Positions 1 through 6,256 of a stretch of DNA of 11,214 bases are shown piece by piece. Within the stretch, counting starts at the first letter, position 1. Every line of letters starts with the position of its first letter. The notes below the pieces were generated by a model. The model made no database searches. It was not told the origin of the DNA and saw nothing but the letters and a program-made list of their open reading frames with translations. The DNA is taken from the NCBI GenBank assembly GCA_964414555.1, contig CAYPWW010000070.1, positions 1-11,214 on the forward strand. The letters are read 5' to 3'. This stretch comes from Litorimonas sp964414555 (GTDB lineage: Bacteria > Pseudomonadota > Alphaproteobacteria > Caulobacterales > Maricaulaceae). The translations under genes were made by a program, and so were the position numbers.

Positions 1-531
1 CTGCTTGAACATGCGCCGCTCTACACCGCTGGGACGTCCGCGATTGAAGCCGTTCTGGTCGCGCCGGGACGCTTTCCGGTTCACGCGACCGGGCGCGGGG
101 GACAATATACCTATCACGGTCCGGGGCAGCGCGTGGGCTATGTCATGCTGGACCTGCGGCGGCGCGGGCGGGATGTGTCGTGCTTTGTGCGCGGGCTGGA
201 ACAATGGATCATCGACACGCTGGCAGAGCTGGGCGTCGAGGCAGAGCGCCGCAAAGGCCGCGTCGGGGTCTGGGTGACGCGCGCGGATGGGCGCGAGGAG
301 AAAGTCGCCGCGATTGGCGTGCGTCTAAAGCGCTGGGTAAGCTTTCACGGGATTAGTTTGAACGTCACGCCGGACCTGTCGCATTTCGACGGCATCGTCC
401 CCTGTGGCATTCGCGAGCACGGTGTGGCGAGCCTCACCTCTCTCGGCTTGGACCATGATATGGCGACAGTGGATGCTGCGTTGAAACGGAACTTTGAGCG
501 CTTGTTTAGCCCGACAATAGATAGCCCATAA
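1..531 (+). CDS. lipB: Octanoyltransferase LipB (5'-truncated by window edge)
   Basis: LipB moves the octanoyl group from octanoyl-ACP to a lysine of lipoyl-dependent enzymes, the first step of protein lipoylation, in the cytoplasm. The reading frame is open from base 1, so the N-terminus (a few tens of residues) lies outside the window; 176 residues are visible. Seen directly: the family signature GRGGQYTYHGPGQ at visible residues 31-43, the KVAAIG box with the catalytic lysine at visible residue 101, and PCGI with the catalytic cysteine at visible residue 135 (bases 403-405), followed by GVASL. Both members of the Cys/Lys acyl-transfer pair are therefore present and the fragment looks functional. 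The gene ends at TAA 529-531 and runs convergently into a DUF805 gene, with a hairpin terminator immediately after its stop. Confidence 0.96.
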   Translation: MLEHAPLYTAGTSAIEAVLVAPGRFPVHATGRGGQYTYHGPGQRVGYVMLDLRRRGRDVSCFVRGLEQWIIDTLAELGVEAERRKGRVGVWVTRADGREEKVAAIGVRLKRWVSFHGISLNVTPDLSHFDGIVPCGIREHGVASLTSLGLDHDMATVDAALKRNFERLFSPTIDSP

Positions 532-532
532 A

Positions 533-556
533 AAACCCGCCACGACGGGCGGGTTT
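533..556. terminator. Bidirectional Rho-independent terminator between lipB and DUF805 gene
   Basis: Perfect 9-bp stem (533-541 AAACCCGCC pairing with 548-556 GGCGGGTTT) around a 6-base loop. Read on the minus strand the stem is followed by a run of six T, a strong intrinsic terminator for the minus-strand DUF805 gene. Read on the plus strand it is followed by only a short T stretch (TTTC), weaker but well placed for lipB, whose stop codon ends two bases before it. Confidence 0.85.
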
Positions 557-581
557 CAAACTTTATCAGAATGCCTCTAGC

Positions 582-1091
582 TTAAGAAAAGCTCTCGGCG
601 GCATTGCCGTATGGACCGTATGTGTTGTCATGCATGTCCTGCTTGAACATCGCATTCACTAAGAACGCCGTTGCGGGATAGCCGATCAAGCTGGCCAGCG
701 CTGACGGAATGGCCGAAGATTTCGTAAAGGCTTCAGCGGCAGCGGCTGCCGCTTGTGGATCGCCTTCCATCGCGGTCGAGAACATGTCCATCATGTTCAA
801 ACCAAAGACAGCGAATAAGATCAGCGTAACGATGACGCTGACGATCATAAGAAGAATGAAAAAGACAATCGACATCCAGCCGGATTTCCCAGCGTCATGC
901 GCCCGCTTAATACTGATGGCGAAGAAGACATAGAGGAAGACAAGGCTGACCAGTCCACCAATTGTCGCGATTGAAGATGAGACAAGTGGCAATAGACCAA
1001 TGACAGCCGTAATCACGCCGATGATCAACATCGCTTTCATATAGCCGGGCGGGTCCAAACGACCTGACGGCGAAAACAGTAGGTTACCCAT
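582..1091 (-). CDS. DUF805 family membrane protein (first of two)
   Basis: 169-residue inner-membrane protein of the DUF805 family, function unknown. Diagnostic features: the N-terminal LFSPSGRL box just after the start, about four hydrophobic segments, and the conserved KRAHDAGKSGW motif after the second hydrophobic segment. An Ala-rich stretch with a run of AAAAAA lies in the third loop. I chose the ATG at 1091 because it has a good ribosome binding site (AAGGGAGAG) and starts right at the family's N-terminal box; the frame stays open upstream to 1142 without adding a recognisable domain. The gene is the last of a minus-strand run and ends at the bidirectional terminator. A candidate promoter/operator sits in the 69 bases upstream, so it may be transcribed separately from its DUF805 neighbour. 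Confidence 0.88.
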   Translation of the reverse strand: MGNLLFSPSGRLDPPGYMKAMLIIGVITAVIGLLPLVSSSIATIGGLVSLVFLYVFFAISIKRAHDAGKSGWMSIVFFILLMIVSVIVTLILFAVFGLNMMDMFSTAMEGDPQAAAAAAEAFTKSSAIPSALASLIGYPATAFLVNAMFKQDMHDNTYGPYGNAAESFS

Positions 1092-1103
1092 GATACTCTC
1101 CCT

Positions 1104-1142
1104 TATTGTTAAACAATATGGAGATAGCGTAGAATCACCCAA
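1104..1142 (-). promoter_or_regulatory. Candidate promoter with 15-bp palindrome over the -10
   Basis: On the minus strand TTGGGT (1137-1142), an 18-base spacer and TATTGT (1113-1118) make a plausible but imperfect sigma-70 type promoter for the DUF805 gene starting at 1091. The -10 lies inside a near-perfect palindrome, TATTGTT-A-AACAATA (1104-1118, seven-base arms around one base), just upstream of the ribosome binding site. The spacer also contains GATTC, a GANTC site of the type methylated by CcrM in many alphaproteobacteria. The palindrome is seen directly; promoter and operator roles are inference. Confidence 0.4.
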
Positions 1143-1160
1143 AAGGGAAGAAAAATCCGG

Positions 1161-1691
1161 TCAGGCTGTCACGGGAGTCGCGGTCGCGGGACCGTAGCGG
1201 TTTTCACCCGACTGCGGTTTTGCCAGCGCGAGCCAGAGCGAGAACGTGATAAGAAGTCCCGATACGATCCAGCTTAAAACCTTTTCGCCTTCTGCTTGCC
1301 TTGGTGCGAACTCGGCATTCAATTTATCAACGACTTCTGAAGGTGCAGGATTATCGCGAGTATATTCACTGTATGCTGCAAAGTAGTCTGCACCGCCATA
1401 CACAAGCATAATAACGATCATGGCCATAATTATCGAAGTGATAAGCGCTGTCAGGGGCCAGAGTGATCTACCTATGTCATGCAATCTTTTGCCATAAACA
1501 CTGTATGCAACTTGCAAAAGGACAAATGGAAAAGCCAAAACAGCAAAAAAGCCAGCCATCGACCCTCCTAAGGCATTCAGTAGAAATCCATATAAAAAGA
1601 AAATCGCAACCAAACCCGCCAACCCGATCAAATAATCGCGTCGACCCATCCGGCCACGGGGGGAGAACAGGGTTTTATGTATCGGCATCAT
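1161..1691 (-). CDS. DUF805 family membrane protein (second of two)
   Basis: About 176-residue inner-membrane protein of the DUF805 family, function unknown. It shows LFSPRGRMGRRDY near the N-terminus, hydrophobic segments before and after the conserved GKRLHDIGRS motif, and a long polar insertion (roughly residues 105-135, charged and Pro-containing) before the last membrane segment. In the family motif the usual SGW reads SLW. The start is uncertain: tandem ATG codons at 1691 and 1688 fit the family's N-terminus, and an in-frame GTG at 1712 would add seven residues; none has a clear Shine-Dalgarno sequence. The gene lies 72 bases after the Kef-type antiporter and 69 bases before the other DUF805 gene. 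The two are clearly diverged paralogues rather than a recent duplication. Its DNA appears richer in A+T than its neighbours by eye. Confidence 0.85.
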   Translation of the reverse strand: MMPIHKTLFSPRGRMGRRDYLIGLAGLVAIFFLYGFLLNALGGSMAGFFAVLAFPFVLLQVAYSVYGKRLHDIGRSLWPLTALITSIIMAMIVIMLVYGGADYFAAYSEYTRDNPAPSEVVDKLNAEFAPRQAEGEKVLSWIVSGLLITFSLWLALAKPQSGENRYGPATATPVTA

Positions 1692-1763
1692 GGGGTTGAT
1701 GTAGCGGCACACGCGCGAAGCGCAAGCGGGCAGGACGGCATGTCGCGCCCCTATTCCGGATCA

Positions 1764-3620
1764 TCATTCTGGGCCGTCACCGTTTTTATCAATTGAGGCG
1801 TTCAGCGTGTCTTTCATCAAGGCACGATGCTTATCCGCACGGTCTGCCAGAGCTGCGATATCGTCCCGCATTTCATAGGTTTCTTGTACAAGTTTGAAAT
1901 CCAGCTCGAGGAACTCTCGGGCTAATCGCGCGGCGCGTATGTCGTCAAAGTTCAGCATGGTCAGCGCCTTCTCGCCCATAGCCAACGCGCCGCGCACGGT
2001 CTCCCGTTCAGCATAATCGACATCCTCGGCCAGTAGATCGAACATATGTGTTCGGCCCCGCGCGCGTGCGATAATCTTTGCCTGTGGAAAGGCGTGATGA
2101 ATGGCTTTTACAGCCGTCGTGACGGCGGGCCTGTCATCCATCGCAACGATGATGACTTTCGCGGCATCCGCGCCCGCAATCCGCAGTAAGTCCATATCCG
2201 TCGCATCGCCATAATATACGCGATGCCCGAACTGCTTCAAAAATTCGATATGATCACCGTCACTGTCGATAATGGTCGTGCCAACATTTTGGGTTTGCAG
2301 CAGCCGCCCGATGACTTGCCCAACACGGCCAAAGCCCAGGATCAACACCGGATTGCCTTCATCCTGCGGTCCCTCGCCGGTTGTTTTGGCTGTGGCCAAA
2401 CGCGGCGCCAGAACCTTATCATAAGCCAATACCAAGAGTGGTGTCAGCGCCATAGACAGCGCGATGACGGCGTTCAGAAAGCTCGCAGTTTCAGGCCGGA
2501 TCGCGCGCTCAGCCAGCGCGAATGTGAAAAGAACAAATCCAAATTCGCCGGCCTGACACAGTAATGTCGAGAATAAGAACCGGCTCGGCAGGCCCAATTT
2601 GAACAGCGTGCCAATCGCAAAGAGGACGGCGAATTTCAGCGCTAACAGTCCTAATACAACTCCAATAATCTGCAGAGGGAATTGCGCCAAGAGGCCAAAA
2701 TCAAGGCTCATGCCGACGCTGATAAAAAACAGCCCGAGCAACAGCGCCTTAAAGGGTTCAATGTCGGATTCCAGCTGATGACGATATTCACTATCTGCCA
2801 GCACAACACCCGCAATAAACGCGCCCAGCGCAGCAGACAGACCAAGCCAGTTCATCAGCAAAGCTGCACCGATGACGAGCAAAAGTGCGATCGCCGTGAA
2901 CGTCTCGCGGACATTCGATCGGGCAATCAGCGTGAACAAAGGACGGAGCAGAACCCGTCCGCCCAAAACCATGCCGCCAAAGACGCCAAAAATCGCGACC
3001 GCAAGCCAAATGCCTTCCGGCTTTGGCATGGCTGATCCATGACTGGCCCCGTAATCTGAACTGTGGCCCGCTTCGTGTGGGACCTCTGCAACGAGTTCCG
3101 GTCCAAGCTGTGCGATAAAGGGGAGCGCCGCGATCATCGCAATGACGATCACGTCTTGGAACAGTAGCACGGCAAAGCCTGCTCGGCCTTCTGGATGGCC
3201 CATAATCGCGCGATCTTGCATAATCTGTAGCGCGATGGCGGTTGATGACAGCGCCAGCGCCATACCGATGACGATCGACTCATTTAATGGCAAACCCAGC
3301 GCCAGCGCGACGCCGGTGATCGCGGCCGTCGTTATCCCAACTTGCAGCCCACCAATCCCGAGGAGTTTGGCCCGCATATCCCACAAGGCTTTTGGCTGTA
3401 GTTCTAAACCGATCAGGAACAGCATCATCACGACGCCGAATTCAGCGAAGTGCAAGATGGTTTCCGTATCCGTGATGAGCCCCAAAACAGCAGGACCGAT
3501 CAGCACGCCCGCGATCAGATAACCAATAACAGAACCCAAGCCAGAGAGCTTGGAAATCGGCACGAGGATACAAGCCGCCGCGAGAAAAACGAAAACAGAA
3601 AACAGTAAATCAGGGCCCAT
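1764..3620 (-). CDS. Kef-type CPA2 monovalent cation:proton antiporter with TrkA-N domain
   Basis: 618 residues, the usual length of KefB/KefC. The N-terminal ~400 residues form a polytopic CPA2 exchanger/channel domain: GLELQP at 71-76, FQDVIVI at 154-160 with the membrane-embedded acidic residue D156, the regulatory loop ESDIEPF at 284-290, and QAGEFGF at 356-362. From about 423 follows a cytosolic TrkA-N/RCK domain with the Rossmann motif GFGRVG (429-434) and acidic residues at the end of strand 2 (IIDSD, 450-454), which fits NAD(H) or a related ligand. In E. coli, Kef proteins release K+ when glutathione adducts accumulate; whether that applies here is inference. No ancillary quinone-reductase gene (KefF/KefG) is adjacent. 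The start at 3620 agrees with the family N-terminus though no strong ribosome binding site is seen. The gene lies 27 bases after the osmC-like gene, probably in one transcript, and ends in tandem TGA codons. Confidence 0.93.
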   Translation of the reverse strand: MGPDLLFSVFVFLAAACILVPISKLSGLGSVIGYLIAGVLIGPAVLGLITDTETILHFAEFGVVMMLFLIGLELQPKALWDMRAKLLGIGGLQVGITTAAITGVALALGLPLNESIVIGMALALSSTAIALQIMQDRAIMGHPEGRAGFAVLLFQDVIVIAMIAALPFIAQLGPELVAEVPHEAGHSSDYGASHGSAMPKPEGIWLAVAIFGVFGGMVLGGRVLLRPLFTLIARSNVRETFTAIALLLVIGAALLMNWLGLSAALGAFIAGVVLADSEYRHQLESDIEPFKALLLGLFFISVGMSLDFGLLAQFPLQIIGVVLGLLALKFAVLFAIGTLFKLGLPSRFLFSTLLCQAGEFGFVLFTFALAERAIRPETASFLNAVIALSMALTPLLVLAYDKVLAPRLATAKTTGEGPQDEGNPVLILGFGRVGQVIGRLLQTQNVGTTIIDSDGDHIEFLKQFGHRVYYGDATDMDLLRIAGADAAKVIIVAMDDRPAVTTAVKAIHHAFPQAKIIARARGRTHMFDLLAEDVDYAERETVRGALAMGEKALTMLNFDDIRAARLAREFLELDFKLVQETYEMRDDIAALADRADKHRALMKDTLNASIDKNGDGPE

Positions 3621-3647
3621 AAATCGGGCTTAGGTGGTTTTAGAAGC

Positions 3648-4040
3648 TTAGGCGAGTCCGGTCTCTAGAATCGTACCGGGCTCCAACATGCGGTGGACGG
3701 GGCATTTATCCGCGATGCGTAGAAGGTCCGCGCGAATGTCTTCTGAGAGCGCAATATCCGAGGCGATGTGACGTTTGAAAACATGCGTTCCGTCACGCAG
3801 CGTGTGACTAACCTTGCAGCTGAGGTTTCCAACATCGAGATCTTTGCGTTTGGCATACATGCGCAGAGTGATCAGCGTACAGCTGCCCAGCGCGGCCTCC
3901 AGATATTCAAACGGTGAGAAGCCGAGATCGGCTCCACCGAGATTTTCCGGCTCATCCGCATAGAGATGATGCACGCCGTTTGTGACATCCAATGTAAATT
4001 GTGAAACAGCGCGTTCTTTGAGGTCAACGGGTCTGGCCAT
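3648..4040 (-). CDS. OsmC/Ohr family protein
   Basis: 130 residues, typical for the short OsmC-like branch (YhfA-type). The family's redox cysteine pair is present: C54 in ALGSCTLITLRMYAKRK and C113 in DKCPVHRML; a third cysteine (C75) is probably not catalytic. The N-terminal DEPENLGGADLGFSP segment (residues 29-43) is also characteristic. Relatives include thiol-dependent (hydro)peroxidases acting on organic hydroperoxides in the cytoplasm; the exact substrate of this branch is not known. The start at 4040 is set by an excellent AGGAG six bases upstream (4047-4051). It has its own promoter, and a 9-bp inverted repeat brackets it. It leads the osmC-kef unit, which suggests a thiol or oxidative stress role for both genes (inference). 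Confidence 0.92.
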   Translation of the reverse strand: MARPVDLKERAVSQFTLDVTNGVHHLYADEPENLGGADLGFSPFEYLEAALGSCTLITLRMYAKRKDLDVGNLSCKVSHTLRDGTHVFKRHIASDIALSEDIRADLLRIADKCPVHRMLEPGTILETGLA

Positions 4041-4050
4041 GGGTCTCTCC

Positions 4051-4099
4051 TGTGAGTTGGGAGTGATATATTTGACCGATTGGTTTATTTCAACTCACA
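4051..4099. repeat. 9-bp inverted repeat bracketing the osmC-like promoter
   Basis: TGTGAGTTG at 4051-4059 and its exact reverse complement CAACTCACA at 4091-4099 are separated by 31 bases, about 40 bp centre to centre. One arm overlaps the -35 region and the other lies between the start of transcription and the ribosome binding site, sharing one base with the AGGAG. Two readings are possible: paired operators for a looping or dimer-of-dimers regulator, or chance. Only the promoter-distal arm would be absent from the mRNA, so an RNA hairpin is unlikely if the predicted start is right. Confidence 0.45.
4065..4093 (-). promoter_or_regulatory. Sigma-70 type promoter of osmC-kef unit
   Basis: On the minus strand TTGAAA (4088-4093), exactly 17 bases, then TATATC (4065-4070). 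Spacing is optimal and both hexamers are good matches. The predicted start lies near 4058, giving a leader of under 20 bases that carries the AGGAG of the osmC-like gene. Confidence 0.6.
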
Positions 4100-4108
4100 T
4101 TCCCGTGT

Positions 4109-4801
4109 TCAAGAAATTACTTTGACCAAACCGCCTAACGTTACAGTCTCCTCTCGCAGGGCTGCAGTAATCTCTGCAGCCTCTTCGTCCTCGCCCCACT
4201 GATCGATCTGATATTGCGCATCGACACGAGACAGGTCGAAGCCCTCACCTGCGTCCAACGCGCCGACCATGACGGCCATAGCGAGAACCGTTGAGCCGTA
4301 AACGGCGAGCAAATGCACGAAGAGTGTCAGCTGCAAATTATCGAGCTTTGCCGCATAAGCTTCAACGGAGTCGAGGCTGGCTTGCGGTTGATCAATCGCC
4401 GTCAGAGACGTTGTCACCGCGAGATCGACGCCCTGCTCTGCGCCCCAATCACGCCACGTGTCCCAAGCTTTGGCCTGCGCCTCAGCCAGCAGACGGGGCT
4501 CTGCCGCGCGGTAGCTAATAAGGTCCGTTCCGGCATAGCGCACGGCCTCTGCGATCAGGTCATCGCGGCGATCTGGTGTTTGTTCTCGCGCAACATTAAC
4601 GAGGCGCGTGATCGGCATGGTCGCGGGGTCGATGTCCTCGACCTGCGCGTCCCACTCTGCGGCCATGGCCTCTGCCAGCGCGCGGCTAGGCAAGTTGAGC
4701 GGGATACGGCCCGGTGTCTTGAGGGTCCGCGCGTCGAGCTGGATACCGAAAACATCCCCATCCTCGACAACGGAGACTGCCTTGTAAAACCGCTTCGCCA
4801 T
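4109..4801 (-). CDS. ATP12 family F1-ATPase assembly chaperone
   Basis: 230 residues, the family's usual bacterial length. ATP12 binds the free alpha subunit of F1 and helps assemble the alpha3beta3 ring; bacterial homologues are largely confined to alphaproteobacteria, in line with the mitochondrial origin of the eukaryotic protein. Seen directly: RFYKAVSV at residues 4-11, LDARTLKTP at 22-30, AAEWDAQ at 47-53, and MPITRLVNVA at 62-71, all characteristic of the family, then the helical C-terminal half. The ATG at 4801 directly follows the TAA of rluC (4802-4804) with no intervening base, so translation is probably coupled to rluC. It is the last gene of the crcB-rluC-ATP12 operon; I see no convincing terminator in the 68 bases that follow. 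Confidence 0.93.
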   Translation of the reverse strand: MAKRFYKAVSVVEDGDVFGIQLDARTLKTPGRIPLNLPSRALAEAMAAEWDAQVEDIDPATMPITRLVNVAREQTPDRRDDLIAEAVRYAGTDLISYRAAEPRLLAEAQAKAWDTWRDWGAEQGVDLAVTTSLTAIDQPQASLDSVEAYAAKLDNLQLTLFVHLLAVYGSTVLAMAVMVGALDAGEGFDLSRVDAQYQIDQWGEDEEAAEITAALREETVTLGGLVKVIS

Positions 4802-5791
4802 TTATCGCAGCTCGTCCCAATCGACCGCGTCGTTTTTGGCATTAAACGCCAGCGTCGCGAAAGCTTCCAACATATGGCCTGGTAGTTCTGCCGTGACTTC
4901 TAGATCGGGTTTGCCCTCGCGCGGCAATATGATGGATCGGGCGTGCAAGTGGAGCTTTCGTGCCAATTTCCCCGGCATCGGACGATCCGTCAGATAACGC
5001 GGGTCGCCCGCGATGGGTGCGCCCAGCAGCTGCATATGCAGGCGCAATTGATGCGTCCGCCCCGTCAGCGGCATCATCGAGACCCACGCGGCTTTCTGGC
5101 CCGCTTGGCTGAGCACATGATAGAGCGTACGCGCATGTTTCGCGCCCGCATGACCGTGGCGGACGGCCATCATGACTTCTTTGCCCTCATTGATATTGCC
5201 AAAGCGATTGTCGAGCCGGCCCTTGGCCATATAGCCTTTGATCTCGCCAGAGGGCGGCTTGGGCACGCCATTCGTAACACCCCAATAGATTTTTTCAGCG
5301 CGACGGCTTTGAAACGCGCGACCTGCCCATTTCGCCGCTGCCGCATTCTTGGCGATCAGCAAAACGCCAGAGGTATCGCGGTCGAGACGATGGATCAGGC
5401 GGCAGCCCTCCCCTAGTGCGGGCAACATCCCGTCGATATGGCGACGTGTTTTCGTTCCACCCTGCACGGCGAGGCCCGGCGGCTTGTTCAGCGCAAACAT
5501 CTCGTCGTCTTCATAAATCACGAGTGAGCGGATAAAGGCTGCGTCTTCGTCCCCCACAGGTGGCGTGGGCGACATATCGGACGGGTCGGGCAGCGGCGGC
5601 ACGCGCACGATCTGACCAGCGGCGATCCTGTCTTTGCCTTTGGCGCGCTTTCCATCGAGGCGGATTTCACCTTTGCGTAGCAGCTTCTCAACCTTGCCAT
5701 GCGGGATATGCGGGAATTGCCGTTTGAACCAACGGTCGAGGCGCGAGCCATCATCCGTTTCGGGCACACTCAATTTTTGGACACCACTCAT
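4802..5791 (-). CDS. rluC: RluA/RluC family 23S rRNA pseudouridine synthase
   Basis: 329 residues. An N-terminal S4 RNA-binding domain (about residues 6-65; SRLDRWF, then KVEKLLRKGEIRLDG) precedes the RluA-type catalytic domain. Catalytic landmarks: NKPPGLAVQGG (about 102-112), and HRLDRDTSG (134-142) whose first Asp (D137) is the nucleophile that isomerises uridine; LTGRTHQLRLHM and RKLHLHA lie further on. The S4 domain plus length point to RluC (23S rRNA 955/2504/2580 in E. coli) or its close relative RluD; the exact target sites are inference. I chose ATG 5791 rather than the in-frame TTG at 5815, because GGAG lies 9 bases upstream and ATG overlaps the crcB stop as ATGA, the classic coupled junction. 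Confidence 0.92.
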   Translation of the reverse strand: MSGVQKLSVPETDDGSRLDRWFKRQFPHIPHGKVEKLLRKGEIRLDGKRAKGKDRIAAGQIVRVPPLPDPSDMSPTPPVGDEDAAFIRSLVIYEDDEMFALNKPPGLAVQGGTKTRRHIDGMLPALGEGCRLIHRLDRDTSGVLLIAKNAAAAKWAGRAFQSRRAEKIYWGVTNGVPKPPSGEIKGYMAKGRLDNRFGNINEGKEVMMAVRHGHAGAKHARTLYHVLSQAGQKAAWVSMMPLTGRTHQLRLHMQLLGAPIAGDPRYLTDRPMPGKLARKLHLHARSIILPREGKPDLEVTAELPGHMLEAFATLAFNAKNDAVDWDELR

Positions 5792-6171
5792 GCGAAGACA
5801 CTCCGTGAGAGCCAAAGGCCGAGGCCGACAGCGAGGATGGACAGGATAACGGACGCGCCGACATAGCCGACTAACTGGCCATAGGCGCGGGTCTCAAACA
5901 TGCGGAAGGCCTCCAGCGAAAAGGCGGAAAAGGTCGTGAACCCGCCCAACACACCGACGCCTGCGAACAGGCGGATCGCGCTATCGCTCGGCCCGCTGCG
6001 AAACGCGAGCCAGCCGATTAGCAAGCCCATCAACAGGCCGCCGATGACATTGGCCAGCAAGGTGCCGACGGGAAAACCCGGACCGAAGAGGCGCAAGCTG
6101 GCGAGGCCGAGGCCGTGGCGCGCGCTGGCACCAATGGCGCCGCCTAGCGCTACATAAAGAAAGGAAGACAT
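5788..6171 (-). CDS. crcB: Fluoride channel CrcB/Fluc
   Basis: 127 residues, four hydrophobic segments, typical of single-gene Fluc channels that assemble as antiparallel dual-topology homodimers in the inner membrane and export F-. Landmarks: GGAIGASARH at residues 10-19, GTLLANVIGG (N41 is the conserved pore-lining Asn), and GGFTTFSAFSLE at 76-87 with the two pore phenylalanines F78 and F81 and the TT pair near the central Na+ site. First gene of the crcB-rluC-ATP12 operon. Only 38 bases separate it from the upstream terminator hairpin, so its promoter must be compact; I see only weak candidates (TTGGTC and a poor -10) and a poor ribosome binding site. I find no recognisable fluoride riboswitch in this leader. 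Confidence 0.95.
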   Translation of the reverse strand: MSSFLYVALGGAIGASARHGLGLASLRLFGPGFPVGTLLANVIGGLLMGLLIGWLAFRSGPSDSAIRLFAGVGVLGGFTTFSAFSLEAFRMFETRAYGQLVGYVGASVILSILAVGLGLWLSRSVFA

Positions 6172-6209
6172 GCGCCGCTCTTAATCGGACCGTGCAGGTG
6201 TGACCAATG

Positions 6210-6232
6210 AAAAAGGGGCCCGCAGGCCCCTT
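6210..6232 (-). terminator. Rho-independent terminator after the YegP-repeat gene
   Basis: Read on the minus strand: an 8-bp perfect stem AAGGGGCC / GGCCCCTT (arms 6225-6232 and 6213-6220) with a 4-base loop, running into five T. It lies 25 bases after the stop of the YegP-repeat gene and separates it from crcB. Confidence 0.85.
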
Positions 6233-6256
6233 GATACAGCGTTATTGTCGACCGCC

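Noticed and set aside
1713..1723. Small GCGC-TTC-GCGC hairpin before the second DUF805 gene
   Set aside because: Four base pairs with a triloop and no T run; too short to call a terminator or regulator.
4051..4099. CRP-type site (TGTGA...TCACA)
   Set aside because: The arms contain TGTGA and TCACA, but CRP needs a gap of about six bases, and here they are tens of bases apart.
4313..4885. + strand open frame of 190 codons across the ATP12/rluC junction
   Set aside because: It spans two well-supported opposite-strand genes and has no ribosome binding site or recognisable domain.
6172..6209. Fluoride riboswitch upstream of crcB
   Set aside because: The leader is only about 38 bases and lacks the conserved pseudoknot segments of the fluoride aptamer.
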